A DNA stretch of 64,000 nucleotides from Actinokineospora pegani (GCF_009745975.1 NZ_WHOL01000060.1:1-64000), one strand, 5' to 3'; shown: positions 17,265-26,265, numbered from the stretch's first letter. Numbers and translations are program-made. The notes: generated from the letters alone by a model not told the origin.

Positions 17265-18131
17265 TCAGACGAGTAGCCGCTGCAGGTGCCCGGCCTGCGC
17301 CTGGTCGAGCCGGGCGTCGGCGGTGAGGATGGCGTGCTGCAGCTCGCGGACGCGGCGCGACGGGCTGACGCCGAGCTCCTCGGACAGCTTGGCGCGCAGC
17401 CCCTGGTAGGCGTCGAGGGCCTGCCACTGCCGCCCGGAGCGGAACAGCGCCAGCATGTGCTGGGCGCACAGGTTCTCGTTCATCGGGTACCGGGCCGTCA
17501 GCGCCGCCAGCTCGCTGAGCAGCAGGCTGTGCCGCCCGCAGCGCATCTCGGCGTCGATGCGGGCCTCGACGACCGACAGCCTGCTCTCCTCCAGCCTGGT
17601 CAGCTCGATGGCCAGCGACTCCCCCGTCGGCACGTCGACCAGGGCCGGACCGCGCCAGGCCTCGAGCGCCGAGCGCAGCAGCCTGGCCGCGGACTCCGCG
17701 TCGCCCGCCTCCGCCGCCCGGCGCCCGGAGCGGGCCAGCCGCTCGTAGTCGTGCACGTCGACGGCCTCGGCGGGCAGGTCGAGCAGGTAGCCGCCGTACC
17801 GGGTGGCCAGGACCCCGGCCGCGCCGGGGCCGATGAGCTTGCGCAACTGCTTGATGTAGGTCTGCAGGGTGGTGCGCGCGCTCGGTGGCCGACGCTCCCC
17901 CCACAGCTCCTCCACCAGCGCGGCGACCGGCACCACCTCGCCGACGCGCAGCGCGAGCAGGGCGAACACCTGCCGGGGCTTGGCCGCGGTGGGCAGCACG
18001 GACCGGCCCGCCCTGGTGGCCTCGAGCAGGCCGAGGACCCGGACCCGCAGCGCGGGGCCCCCGTCGTCCTGACCTGTGGTGACGGTGGTCGTGGCGGTGG
18101 TGGCGGTGGTGGTGTGCGCGACCGCGGTCAT
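17265..18131 (-). CDS. SARP-family transcriptional activator (RiPP side)
   Basis: A 288-residue Streptomyces-antibiotic-regulatory-protein type activator. After a Thr/Ala-rich N-terminal tail of about 25 residues come an OmpR-type winged helix (LRVRVLGLLEATRAG, KPRQVFALLALR, ARTTLQTYIKQLRKL) and a bacterial transcriptional activation domain ending in RRVRELQHAILTAD. Such proteins activate nearby biosynthetic genes by binding direct repeats near the -35 region. The ATG at 18131 follows GGGGAGGG. It is divergent from the RiPP precursor, which makes it the best candidate activator of that operon. Confidence 0.9.
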   Translation of the reverse strand: MTAVAHTTTATTATTTVTTGQDDGGPALRVRVLGLLEATRAGRSVLPTAAKPRQVFALLALRVGEVVPVAALVEELWGERRPPSARTTLQTYIKQLRKLIGPGAAGVLATRYGGYLLDLPAEAVDVHDYERLARSGRRAAEAGDAESAARLLRSALEAWRGPALVDVPTGESLAIELTRLEESRLSVVEARIDAEMRCGRHSLLLSELAALTARYPMNENLCAQHMLALFRSGRQWQALDAYQGLRAKLSEELGVSPSRRVRELQHAILTADARLDQAQAGHLQRLLV

Positions 18132-18361
18132 GGTCTGACCCTCCCCTGCGCTGGTGTTGCGGTGGACGGGTGCAAGTCCACCGCAGGAGGGGCGACCGAC
18201 CCCAGTGCCACTACCACCAATCGCGCGTGAAGTCACCCCGCATCCAGGTGTGAGAAGTTCATGTCCATTCACGTTAGCGCGTAACTACCGGCTTTTTCCC
18301 CGCCCATTAAGAATTCAGCTCAACGAATTCCGGAGCGGCACGAAGCCAAAGGGGCGCGAAC
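18132..18361. promoter_or_regulatory. Divergent promoter region of the SARP and RiPP precursor genes
   Basis: A 230-base spacer, AT-richer near the precursor. TTCATG at 18258 and TTCACG at 18268 form a direct repeat with roughly one-helical-turn spacing, resembling a SARP site. An AAAGGGGCG ribosome site precedes the precursor ATG. No gene seen. Confidence 0.4.
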
Positions 18362-18526
18362 ATGAACACCATGGCCACCACCTCCGACATCCACTTCGAC
18401 ATCCACTTCAACGACGACTTCGCCATCTACGAGCTCGACCAGGCCCGCGGCGCGTTCGACCTCGCCTTCACCTGCCTGTGCGTCATCGACGGCGCGTTCA
18501 CCGCGCCGAGCACCCCGGCCGTCTGA
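18362..18526 (+). CDS. Putative RiPP precursor peptide (azol(in)e-type)
   Basis: A 54-residue peptide directly upstream of a YcaO cyclodehydratase gene, 15 bases apart. The N-terminal part has a repeated DIHF and an acidic, hydrophobic NDDFAIYELDQ, as expected for a leader read by a RiPP recognition domain. The C-terminal part contains Cys38 and Cys40 in TCLC, plus Thr37, Thr47, Ser50 and Thr51, which are candidates for heterocyclisation; the peptide ends in PAV. A strong ribosome site and its position after a SARP-facing promoter support expression. Leader cleavage site and product are not predictable. It matched no precursor family that I recognise. Confidence 0.75.
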   Translation: MNTMATTSDIHFDIHFNDDFAIYELDQARGAFDLAFTCLCVIDGAFTAPSTPAV

Positions 18527-18541
18527 GCCGGGGGCCGGGCG

Positions 18542-20812
18542 ATGCGAGGGCAGGACAGGATCGGGTTCCGCCGCCACCTGCGGCCCGAGATCGTCGAGGG
18601 CGAGGCGGTGTACCTGTTCGCCGAGAACGGGGTCACCGCGCTGCGCGGCCGGGCCATCGAGCTGCTGGCCGCCCGGCTCGACGGCACCAGGCGGGTGCCC
18701 GAGCTGCTGCGGGACCTGCCCGCCGGGGTGAGCGCCGAGCAGGTCGACCGGATGCTGGACCGGTTGGGCGCCGCGGGGCTGATCGGCCCCCGGCCCGACC
18801 CCGACCCCGGGCAGGACGCCGCCGCGCTGGCCTACTGGGACGCCGCCGGGCTCGACCCGGCGGCCGCCGCGGCCGCCGCGCTGGCCGCCGAGGTGACCGT
18901 GCTGCGGGTCGGCTCCGCCGACGCCGAGGGCCTGGCGGGCGCGCTGCGCCGGGCCGGGCTGGCCACGACCGCGACCGCCGGGCCCACCGACCCGCTGTCC
19001 CCCCGCTCGACGCTGTCCGTCGTGGTCTGCGACGACTACCTGCGCCCGGAGCTGCGGGGGGTCGACCTGGCCCACCGGGCGGCGGGGCGGCCCTGGCTGC
19101 TGGTCAAGCCGACCGGCGCCCAGGTGTGGGTCGGGCCCGTGTTCACCCCCGGCGACGGCGCGTGCTGGCGCTGCCTGGCCACCCGGCTGGCGGCCAACCG
19201 GCCCACCGAGGCGCACGTGCAGAACCGCAGCGGCCGCACCGGGCCCGCGGCCCGCCCGGACATCGGCCTCGCGCCCGTGTCGGGGGCGGCCGTCGAGGTC
19301 GCCGCGGCGGAGGCGGCCAAGTGGCTGGCCGGACACCGCCACCCCGGCCAGCGCGAGGTCTGGGTGCACGACAGCCTGACCATGCGCGCCACCCACCACC
19401 AGGTGCGCGCCCTGCCGCAGTGCCCGTCGTGCGGCGACGAGGACCTGGTGCGCGCCCGGGCGCTGCTGCCGGTGCGGCTGGCCCCCCGGCCCAAGCGGTC
19501 GAGGGCGGGCGGCGGGCACCGGTCCCGCAGCCCGGAGGAGGTCCTGGAGCTGCACCGGCACCTGGTCAGCCCGATCACCGGGGTGGTCACCGACATCCGC
19601 CGCGACGGCCGGGGGCACCCGCTGTTCCAGTCCTTCCGCTCCGGCACCAACATCGCCGCGGGCGACGGGTTCGACGCGCTGCGCTCGACGCTGCGCGACG
19701 ACAACGGCGGCAAGGGCGCCACCGCGCTGGAGGCGGAGGTCGGCGCGCTCTGCGAGGCCGTCGAGCGGCACAGCGGCGCCTTCCACGGTGACGAGGCCGT
19801 CGTGGTGGCCAGTTACGCCGAGCTCGGTGAGCGCGCCGTGCACCCGGACGCGGTGCAGCTGTTCGACAAGCGCCAGTTCGCCGACCGGGACCGCGCCAAC
19901 GCCGCGCACTCGGTGCTGCAGTGGGTGCCGGAGCGCTTCGACGAGGAGGCGGAGCTGCCCTGGACCCCGGTCTGGTCGCTGACCAGGGGTGAGCACCGGC
20001 TGCTGCCCACGGCGTCGCTGTACTACGGCGGGCCGGGTCCGGCGTCGGTGACCGCGAACTCCAACGGGTGCGCCGCGGGGTGCAGCGTGGAGGACGCCGT
20101 GCTGCAGGGGCTGCTGGAGCTCGTGGAGCGCGACGCGGTGGCGCTGTGGTGGTACAACCGCACCCGCGCGCCCGGCGTCGACCTCGGCTCGCTGGGCGAC
20201 CCGTTCGTCGACGAGGTGCGCCGGGCCTACGCCGAGCTGGGCCGCGAGGTCTGGGTGCTGGACCTGACCGCGGACCTGGACGTGCCGGTGTTCGCCGCGC
20301 TGACCCGGCGGGTGCGCGGGCCGCGGGAGGAGGTGCTGCTCGGCTTCGGGGCGCACCTGGACCCCCGGTGCGCGCTGCGCCGGGCGCTGACCGAGCTGAA
20401 CCAGATGATGCCCGCGGTCAGCGACCTGCGCGAGCATGTCCTCGCCGCGATGGACCCGGACCTGCGCGGGTGGCTCACCGGCCCGGGGACCCGGGCGAAC
20501 CCGCACCTGCTGCCGGACCCGTCGGCGCCGGTCAGGGGGATCGGCGACTACGCCGACCAGACCGCCGCCGACCTGCTCAGCGACGTGGAGACCATCCAGC
20601 ACCGCCTGGAGGCGCTGGGCATGGAGGTGCTCGTGCTCGACCAGACGCGGCCGGACACCGGGCTGCCCGTCGTCCGCGTGGTCGTGCCCGGGTTGCGCCC
20701 GTTCTGGTCCAGACTGGCTCCAGGCAGGCTCTACGACGTCCCGGTATCCCTGGGGCGGGTCGACCGGCCCACCGCGTACGACGACATGAACCCGATCCCG
20801 GTGTTCCTCTGA
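18542..20812 (+). CDS. Fused azoline-forming cyclodehydratase (E1-like plus YcaO)
   Basis: A 756-residue fusion of the leader-binding/E1-like partner and the YcaO domain, as in single-chain TOMM cyclodehydratases. Residues 1-90 look like a leader-binding winged helix (VEGEAVYLFAENG). Residues 90-320 form the E1-like part, with zinc-ligand pairs CWRC and CPSC. The YcaO domain follows from about 350, with FRSGTNIAAGDG, ALEAEVGALCEAVERHSG and LLELVERDAVALWW lining the ATP site. The C-terminus PIPVFL matches the proline-rich tail of heterocyclising YcaO proteins. It would convert Cys, Ser or Thr of the precursor to azolines using ATP. Its ATG follows the precursor stop by 15 bases. Confidence 0.9.
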   Translation: MRGQDRIGFRRHLRPEIVEGEAVYLFAENGVTALRGRAIELLAARLDGTRRVPELLRDLPAGVSAEQVDRMLDRLGAAGLIGPRPDPDPGQDAAALAYWDAAGLDPAAAAAAALAAEVTVLRVGSADAEGLAGALRRAGLATTATAGPTDPLSPRSTLSVVVCDDYLRPELRGVDLAHRAAGRPWLLVKPTGAQVWVGPVFTPGDGACWRCLATRLAANRPTEAHVQNRSGRTGPAARPDIGLAPVSGAAVEVAAAEAAKWLAGHRHPGQREVWVHDSLTMRATHHQVRALPQCPSCGDEDLVRARALLPVRLAPRPKRSRAGGGHRSRSPEEVLELHRHLVSPITGVVTDIRRDGRGHPLFQSFRSGTNIAAGDGFDALRSTLRDDNGGKGATALEAEVGALCEAVERHSGAFHGDEAVVVASYAELGERAVHPDAVQLFDKRQFADRDRANAAHSVLQWVPERFDEEAELPWTPVWSLTRGEHRLLPTASLYYGGPGPASVTANSNGCAAGCSVEDAVLQGLLELVERDAVALWWYNRTRAPGVDLGSLGDPFVDEVRRAYAELGREVWVLDLTADLDVPVFAALTRRVRGPREEVLLGFGAHLDPRCALRRALTELNQMMPAVSDLREHVLAAMDPDLRGWLTGPGTRANPHLLPDPSAPVRGIGDYADQTAADLLSDVETIQHRLEALGMEVLVLDQTRPDTGLPVVRVVVPGLRPFWSRLAPGRLYDVPVSLGRVDRPTAYDDMNPIPVFL

Positions 20813-20861
20813 CCCGACAGGGCCGCCGGACGCGATCCGCGCTGAAGCTGAGAGTTGTGCC

Positions 20862-21515
20862 GTGACACCACCTTTCCCCTCCGGGCGACCGCTGTTCTCG
20901 CTGCGGGAGGACGCGCTCGTGCGCGCGGACCGGGACCGGCTGACCGTGCGCAGCCGGTGGGGCCCGGTCCACGTGGCCGACGACAGCCCGCTGGTGCGCG
21001 AGGCGCTGCACCGGATGAGCCTGGGCCCGGTCTCGCTGGAGCACATCCCGGTGTTGTCCGCCGAGCTGGACCGGTGGCGCGCCGACGGGTCCTGCGGGCC
21101 GCAGTGGTCCCGACTGAAAAGGACACTCGACCAACTGGGCGGGTGTGTTATTCCCTCACTGGGACTGCACAACGGCGCCGGGCCGATCCTGTCGCTGGTC
21201 GCCGTCACCGCCGACGCGTGGTTCGACTGGCCGGACATCGCCGACACCGAGGCGGTCCACCTCGCGCGCGGCGCGGCCATCACCGACCCCGGCGGGGGTC
21301 TCGTCCTGGGCGCCCCCGGCGCCCGCTACGCCGTGCACCTGCACCGCCCACCCGCGACGGGGATAGCGAAACTGCTGGGGGCGGGCGAGAACACGGTCGT
21401 GGGGCTGGCCGAGCGGTTGCGCGTGGACCGCGCGGTGGTCGCCGACGTGGTGGCGTACCTGGCGAGCGCGGACCTGGTGCTGCGCGGCCGCGACCGCGCC
21501 GCGGACCACGGGTAA
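20862..21515 (+). CDS. SagB-like N-terminal modules without a flavin domain
   Basis: A 217-residue protein that resembles only the N-terminal half of SagB-type peptide dehydrogenases. The first module has FSLREDALVRAD and LTVRSRWGPVHVAD. A second related module has VHLARGAAITDP, LVLGAPGA and a helical ending. The FMN nitroreductase domain that oxidises azolines to azoles in SagB is absent, and there is no room for it before the kinase gene. It may act as a separate substrate-binding partner for a dehydrogenase encoded elsewhere, or be a relic. The GTG start at 20862 has a weak ribosome site but follows the YcaO gene by 49 bases. Confidence 0.65.
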   Translation: MTPPFPSGRPLFSLREDALVRADRDRLTVRSRWGPVHVADDSPLVREALHRMSLGPVSLEHIPVLSAELDRWRADGSCGPQWSRLKRTLDQLGGCVIPSLGLHNGAGPILSLVAVTADAWFDWPDIADTEAVHLARGAAITDPGGGLVLGAPGARYAVHLHRPPATGIAKLLGAGENTVVGLAERLRVDRAVVADVVAYLASADLVLRGRDRAADHG

Positions 21516-21637
21516 GCCGCTGTGCCGCGCGGCAGATCTCGCCACCGGGCCGACACCAGCACCGGGTCCGACTAGCATCGGCACCCGCACCACCGGCGGC
21601 GAGTGCCGCTCCGCACCCCAGCGCACGGGAGAACTCT

Positions 21638-24010
21638 GTGGCGGGAAGCCCCGGGACGACACCGGACACGGACAGCCGCGCTCGGGCGAGCAGGCTCGCC
21701 CCGACCCTGGCTCTGCTCATCACCACGGTCGTGTTCACCGGCTTCAGCGTCAACGCCTTCCAGCGAGTCGTGCAGCAGGACCCCTCGCTCACGCACGTCC
21801 TGCCCGCCGCCGCCGCGCTGGTGGCGGTGCTGGCGCTGCAAGTCGGCTTCTTCAGCAACCCGCGCCGGGAGCGCGCGCTGCACACCCCCACCGGCTACGC
21901 CGCGCTGGCGCTGCAAGCGGTGCTCTCGGGCGTGCCGCTGCTCTACTACGGCGACGCCTGGGGCGGCATCCCGGCCATGTTCGCCGGGTCGGCGCTGGTG
22001 GTGCTGCGCGGCCCGGCGGGGTGGGTGGTCCTGGGCCTGACCGCGGTGGCAAACGGGGTGAACGGCTACCTCACCACCGCCGACCCGGTGGTGGAGGCGG
22101 CGTACTACGCCGCGGCCGTCGTCGTCAGCGCGCTCGTGGTCTACGCCATGGTGCAGCTCCGCTCGCTCGTGGGCCAGCTCAACGGGGCGCGGGAGGAGCT
22201 GGCGACGCTGGCCGTGGCCCGCGAGCGGCTGCGCTTCGCCAGGGACCTGCACGACCTGCTCGGGTTCTCGCTGTCGGCCATCACGCTCAAGTCCGAGCTG
22301 GCGCACCGCCTGCTGGTCTCGGCGCCACGGCGCGCGGTGGCGGAACTGCGGGAGATCCTGGGGATCGCGCGCCAGGCGCTCGTGGACGTGCGCGCCGTGG
22401 CGTCGTCGTACCGGGCGCTGTCGCTGGAGGACGAGCTGGAGTCCGCGCGGTCGGTGCTGGGCGCGGCCGAGGTCGCGGTCGTGGTGGAGCACGGCGGGCC
22501 GGGGCAGGCGGGCGCGCTCGCCGGGCTCTCCCAGCCCGCGCGCACCGTGCTGGCGACCGTGCTGCGCGAGGGCGTGACGAACCTGCTGCGGCACAGCAAG
22601 GCGGAGAACTGCCACATCCGCTTCACCCGTTCGGGCGACAACGTGGTGCTCGAGGTGGTCAACGACGGTGTGCGCCCGCCGCAGGACGCCGACCACCGGC
22701 CCGGCAACGGGATCGACAACCTCACCACCCGGGTGCGGGCGCTGGGCGGGGCGCTGGACGCGGCCCCCGCCGACGAGGACACCTTCCGGTTGCGCGTCAC
22801 CGTCCCGGCCGCGCGGGAGCCGCTCGTCGGCGGTGAGGCCGACGCCCCCGACGACACCGACGCCCTCGACAACCCCGACGACCCGGCCCCGCGCTCCTCG
22901 GCGCTGCGGCCGGGCAAGGGCGCCGCGGTGGGCACCGCCGTGTTCGTCGGCTACGCCTTCACCTCCTCGTCGTTCGTGTTCAACATGAGCGACGGCGCGC
23001 CCGTGTGGGAGAAGGTGCTGGCCGTGCTGTGCGTGCTGGCGTCGCTGGGGATCGCGCTCGGCTTCTTCGCCAGGCCCGCGGCGCGGGTGCGGTCGACTCG
23101 CGGGCGGGTGCTGCTCGGCGTGCTCGCCGCGCTGCTGCTCGCGCCGATCCTGGTGCTGGGGTCGGCGTTCCCGGTCGCGCCCGGGTTCCTGGCGGGCAGC
23201 CTGCTGCTGGCGCTGCCCGCGCGGGCGGGCGTCCCGCTGTTCCTGACCGTGGTGGCCGGGATCGTCACCGCGCACGTGCTGCTCACCGGCAACCCCATCA
23301 TGATCACCTATGGGCTGCTGGTGACGGTGAACCAGGGGCTGGTGGTCTTCGGCCTGACCTGGCTGCGGTCGCTGGCCGAGGAGCTGCAGGCGGCGCGCTC
23401 GGAACTGGCCGACATGGCCGTCACCCGCGAGCGGCTGCGCTTCGCCAGGGACCTGCACGACCTGCTCGGGTTCTCGCTGTCGGCGGTCACGCTCAAGTCC
23501 GAGCTGACCCTGCGGCTGGTCGAGCGCGACCCGGAGCGCGCCCAGCAGGAGCTGGCGGGCATCGTCGACATCTCCCGCCAGGCGCTCGCCGACGTCCGCT
23601 CGGTCGCCTCCGCCTACCGCGAGCTGGCGGTCGAGGAGGAGGTCGCCGCCGCCCGGGCGCTGATGACCGCGGCCAACATCGACGTCACCGTCCGGATGCA
23701 GGACCTCGAGCTGGCGCCCGCCGCCCGCACCACCCTCGCCACCGTCCTGCGCGAGGGCGTCACCAACCTCCTGCGGCACAGCGACGCCACCCACTGCGAG
23801 ATCACCCTGACCCGCGAGGGCGACCGGGCCGTCCTGCAGATCACCAACGACGGCCTGGGCCCCGACGGCGGTCCCACCCTGCTCGGCGGCAGCCGGGGCG
23901 GCGACGGCATCCCCAACCTCAGCGCCCGGGTGGCCGAGCTCCACGGCGCCCTGGACGTCCGCGTCGTCGAGGACCGCTACCGCCTGCGCGCCGAGGTCCC
24001 CCTGCGCTGA
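21638..24010 (+). CDS. Tandem double sensor histidine kinase (NarL/DesK type)
   Basis: A 790-residue membrane protein made of two complete kinases. Half one has several N-terminal membrane helices, then a HisKA_3 motif RDLHDLLGFSLSA near residue 204 and an HATPase domain with REGVTNLLRHS near 308 and GNGIDNLTTRV. After a Pro/Asp-rich linker (about 415-425) come new membrane helices, a second RDLHDLLGFSLSA near 606, a second REGVTNLLRHS and DGIPNLSARV. Both His boxes and N boxes are intact. The GTG at 21638 follows GGGAGA. It would sense a signal at the membrane and phosphorylate LuxR-type regulators such as those at 26357 and 26981. Internal duplication is evident in the DNA. Confidence 0.88.
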   Translation: MAGSPGTTPDTDSRARASRLAPTLALLITTVVFTGFSVNAFQRVVQQDPSLTHVLPAAAALVAVLALQVGFFSNPRRERALHTPTGYAALALQAVLSGVPLLYYGDAWGGIPAMFAGSALVVLRGPAGWVVLGLTAVANGVNGYLTTADPVVEAAYYAAAVVVSALVVYAMVQLRSLVGQLNGAREELATLAVARERLRFARDLHDLLGFSLSAITLKSELAHRLLVSAPRRAVAELREILGIARQALVDVRAVASSYRALSLEDELESARSVLGAAEVAVVVEHGGPGQAGALAGLSQPARTVLATVLREGVTNLLRHSKAENCHIRFTRSGDNVVLEVVNDGVRPPQDADHRPGNGIDNLTTRVRALGGALDAAPADEDTFRLRVTVPAAREPLVGGEADAPDDTDALDNPDDPAPRSSALRPGKGAAVGTAVFVGYAFTSSSFVFNMSDGAPVWEKVLAVLCVLASLGIALGFFARPAARVRSTRGRVLLGVLAALLLAPILVLGSAFPVAPGFLAGSLLLALPARAGVPLFLTVVAGIVTAHVLLTGNPIMITYGLLVTVNQGLVVFGLTWLRSLAEELQAARSELADMAVTRERLRFARDLHDLLGFSLSAVTLKSELTLRLVERDPERAQQELAGIVDISRQALADVRSVASAYRELAVEEEVAAARALMTAANIDVTVRMQDLELAPAARTTLATVLREGVTNLLRHSDATHCEITLTREGDRAVLQITNDGLGPDGGPTLLGGSRGGDGIPNLSARVAELHGALDVRVVEDRYRLRAEVPLR
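22220..22300 (+). repeat. 81-bp direct repeat, copy 1 (kinase His box)
   Basis: The segment encoding RERLRFARDLHDLLGFSLSA and the following helix is repeated at 23426-23506 with only two base differences, far more similar than the flanking sequence. It shows a recent duplication or gene conversion inside the double kinase gene. Confidence 0.9.
23426..23506 (+). repeat. 81-bp direct repeat, copy 2 (kinase His box)
   Basis: Second copy of the repeat at 22220-22300, two mismatches, giving Ile to Val at one residue. Distance between copies is 1206 bases, so recombination between them would delete exactly one kinase unit in frame. Confidence 0.9.
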
Positions 24011-24031
24011 GCGGGCCGCCCGGCGGGCGGG

Positions 24032-25147
24032 TCAGCGTCCATACCGGACACGACCGCCGGAACCGCCCTCCCCCAGGGGGATGGCGGCGCGGAGGTGGTA
24101 GTGGTCGGCGCCGACGCGGCCCGCGGTGAGGACGCCGTCGAGGGCGTGGACCCGCTCGCAGAGGTTGCGGACGCCGCTGCCGCCGTCGAGGGGGGCGTCG
24201 TGGGCGCCGTCGTTGAGGATGTCCATGGTGACCGCCCCGGCGTCGCGGCGGACGCGGATCTCGCAGAAGCGGGCGGCGCTGTGCCGCAGGACGTTGGTGA
24301 CGCCCTCGCGCAGCACCACCGCCAGCACCGTCCCGGCGGGCTCGGGCACGGACCCGCCGTCCAGCTCGACCCGCACCGCGACACCCGCCGAGGCCAGCAG
24401 GGACCGGGCGGAGCGGATGCTGTCGTGCACCGACAGCAGCCGGTAGCCCATCGCCACCGACCGCACGTCCGAGAGCGTGCGGTCGGCGATCGTCAGCACC
24501 TCGCCGACGGCCTCCTTGGCCGCGCCCGGGTTCGCGGGCAGCAGCCGGTGCGCCAGCTCGGACTTGAGCTTGATCGCGAAGATCCCGGAGCCGAGCAGGT
24601 CGTGCAGGTCGCGCGAGACCCGCAGGCGCTCCTCGGAGACCGCGCCCGCCTGCGCCACCGGACCCGACCACCTGGCCCGGCCGCGCGGCAGCGCCCACAC
24701 CACCAGCCCGGTCGAGGCCGTCGTCGCCGCGCTCAGCGCCGCCGTGGTCACCCCCGCCCCGGTGAGCAGCGGCGCCGCGGCGGACAGCGCGCAGAGCGCC
24801 GCGAACGCCACCCAGCGCGCCGGGCCGCGCAGCAGCAGCAGCGCGCTGCCGCCCGCGAGCCCGACGGCGGCGATCCACGGGTGGCCGAACAACAGCACCG
24901 GGACCGCCACGAACGCCACCTGCCCGACCAGTGCGGCGTAATGCCGAAATCCGGGATGAACCGTTTCACCGCGGTGCACGAACAACACCTGGGCCGACAA
25001 CAACAACACGATGTCGAGCACAACCACCGCCGAATGGCGGAAATCGCGATCGAGGGTGAGCACGTGCGTGATCTCGATGGCGGCCATCGCGCACAGAACG
25101 GTCGCCGCCGAGGCCGGGCGGCGTCGCGGTCGAGTCCCGGTTGGCAT
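24032..25147 (-). CDS. Sensor histidine kinase (NarL/DesK type)
   Basis: A 371-residue kinase with about four to five N-terminal membrane helices (residues 15-160). It carries a HisKA_3 phosphoacceptor motif RDLHDLLGSGIFAIKLKSEL near 180 and an HATPase domain with REGVTNVLRHS near 285 and GSGVRNLCERV. It is a paralogue of both halves of the convergent double kinase, sharing SELAHRLL. The likely partners are the LuxR-type regulators downstream. It is convergent with the double kinase gene, 21 bases apart. Confidence 0.88.
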   Translation of the reverse strand: MPTGTRPRRRPASAATVLCAMAAIEITHVLTLDRDFRHSAVVVLDIVLLLSAQVLFVHRGETVHPGFRHYAALVGQVAFVAVPVLLFGHPWIAAVGLAGGSALLLLRGPARWVAFAALCALSAAAPLLTGAGVTTAALSAATTASTGLVVWALPRGRARWSGPVAQAGAVSEERLRVSRDLHDLLGSGIFAIKLKSELAHRLLPANPGAAKEAVGEVLTIADRTLSDVRSVAMGYRLLSVHDSIRSARSLLASAGVAVRVELDGGSVPEPAGTVLAVVLREGVTNVLRHSAARFCEIRVRRDAGAVTMDILNDGAHDAPLDGGSGVRNLCERVHALDGVLTAGRVGADHYHLRAAIPLGEGGSGGRVRYGR

Positions 25148-25449
25148 TGCCTGACCCCCACACGCCGTGCTGCCCGGATCTTACAAGGGTGCGGGGCCGC
25201 CGTGATCCCGCGTGCGAGGTAAATATTCTCCGACGTGAATGACATTCCGTCACCGCCTCGGAATTCAGTGGACCTCTCGCGGTTTCCCGGGTTCATTCGT
25301 GAAAACCTCACGTCCGCCGCGGTAGGGGTTCACCGGTGATCCGTGTGGTCGTCCGTGGCGCGGGGCGCCGCCGGTGCAGTGGACTGGGGGCATCGAGGAA
25401 CCGGGCGGCGACGACCCGGGCGCCGCTGCCGCAGGTGGGGAGAGTCCAC
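25148..25449. promoter_or_regulatory. 302-base divergent region between kinase and second SARP
   Basis: No gene seen. The region is relatively AT-rich at 25210-25330. GGTTCATTC and GGTTCACC occur about 35 bases apart upstream of the SARP; these could be activator half-sites but are not strong. A GGGGAG ribosome site lies directly before the SARP ATG. Confidence 0.35.
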
Positions 25450-26265
25450 ATGGAGATCAAGGTGCTGGGACCGCTGGAGGCCACGCTCGCCGGGGCGTCG
25501 ATCACGCCGACGGCGAGCAAGCCCAGACAGCTGCTGGCCCTGCTCGGCCTGCAGGCGGGCAACGTCGTGACCGTCCCGGCGCTGATCGAGGAGCTGTGGG
25601 GCAGCGCCCCGCCGCGCTCGGCGCTGACCACCCTGCAGACCTACGTGCTACAGATCCGCCGCCGCGTCGAGGCGGCGTCGGCGCACCCGGCGGCCAAGGA
25701 CGTGCTGGTCACCCGCTACGGCGGCTACCTGCTCGCGGTCGACCGCGACGGTGTCGACGCCACCGCGTTCGACCGGGCCGCCAGGGCGGGCCAGGAGGCG
25801 CTCGAGGCCGGGCGCCTCGAGCAGGCCTCGGCGCTGTTCACCTCCGCGCTGCGGGTCTGGCGCGGCCCGGTGCTGGCCGACGTCAAGGTCGGCCCCCGGC
25901 TGGGCATGGAGGTCGCCAGGCTGCGCGAGGGCAGGCTGGGCGTGCAGGAGGCGCGCATCGACGTGGAGCTGCGGCTGGGCCGCCACCAGGCGCTGCTCGG
26001 GGAGCTGTCGGTGCTGACCGCCCAGCACCCGATGCACGAGAACTTCCGCGCCCAGCACATGCTCGCGCTCTACCGCTCCGGCCGCCGCTGGCGCGCGCTG
26101 GAGGAGTACCGCTCGCTGCACGACAAGCTGATCGAGGAGCTGGGCCTGGGCCCGTCGGAGCGGCTGCGCGGGTTGCAGCGGGCGATCCTGAGCGCCGACT
26201 CGGTCCTCGACGTGGCCGACCGGGACGCGCCGGGCAGGGGTGCGCGACCACAGCTCGCGTCATGA
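25450..26265 (+). CDS. SARP-family transcriptional activator (second copy)
   Basis: A 271-residue SARP with winged helix MEIKVLGPLEATLAGA, KPRQLLALLGLQ and ALTTLQTYVLQIRRR, then the activation domain (FDRAARAGQEALEAG, MHENFRAQHMLALYRSGRRW) ending ERLRGLQRAILSAD. It lacks the Thr-rich N-terminal tail of the SARP at 17265 but is clearly related. The ATG at 25450 follows GGGGAG. Its neighbours are a kinase and two response regulators, suggesting a cascade from phosphorelay to SARP to biosynthetic operons. Confidence 0.9.
   Translation: MEIKVLGPLEATLAGASITPTASKPRQLLALLGLQAGNVVTVPALIEELWGSAPPRSALTTLQTYVLQIRRRVEAASAHPAAKDVLVTRYGGYLLAVDRDGVDATAFDRAARAGQEALEAGRLEQASALFTSALRVWRGPVLADVKVGPRLGMEVARLREGRLGVQEARIDVELRLGRHQALLGELSVLTAQHPMHENFRAQHMLALYRSGRRWRALEEYRSLHDKLIEELGLGPSERLRGLQRAILSADSVLDVADRDAPGRGARPQLAS

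Noticed and set aside
18320-21283. 987-residue minus-strand frame over the RiPP genes
   Set aside because: Composition typical of antisense high-GC sequence. The plus-strand YcaO and SagB-like products are well supported.
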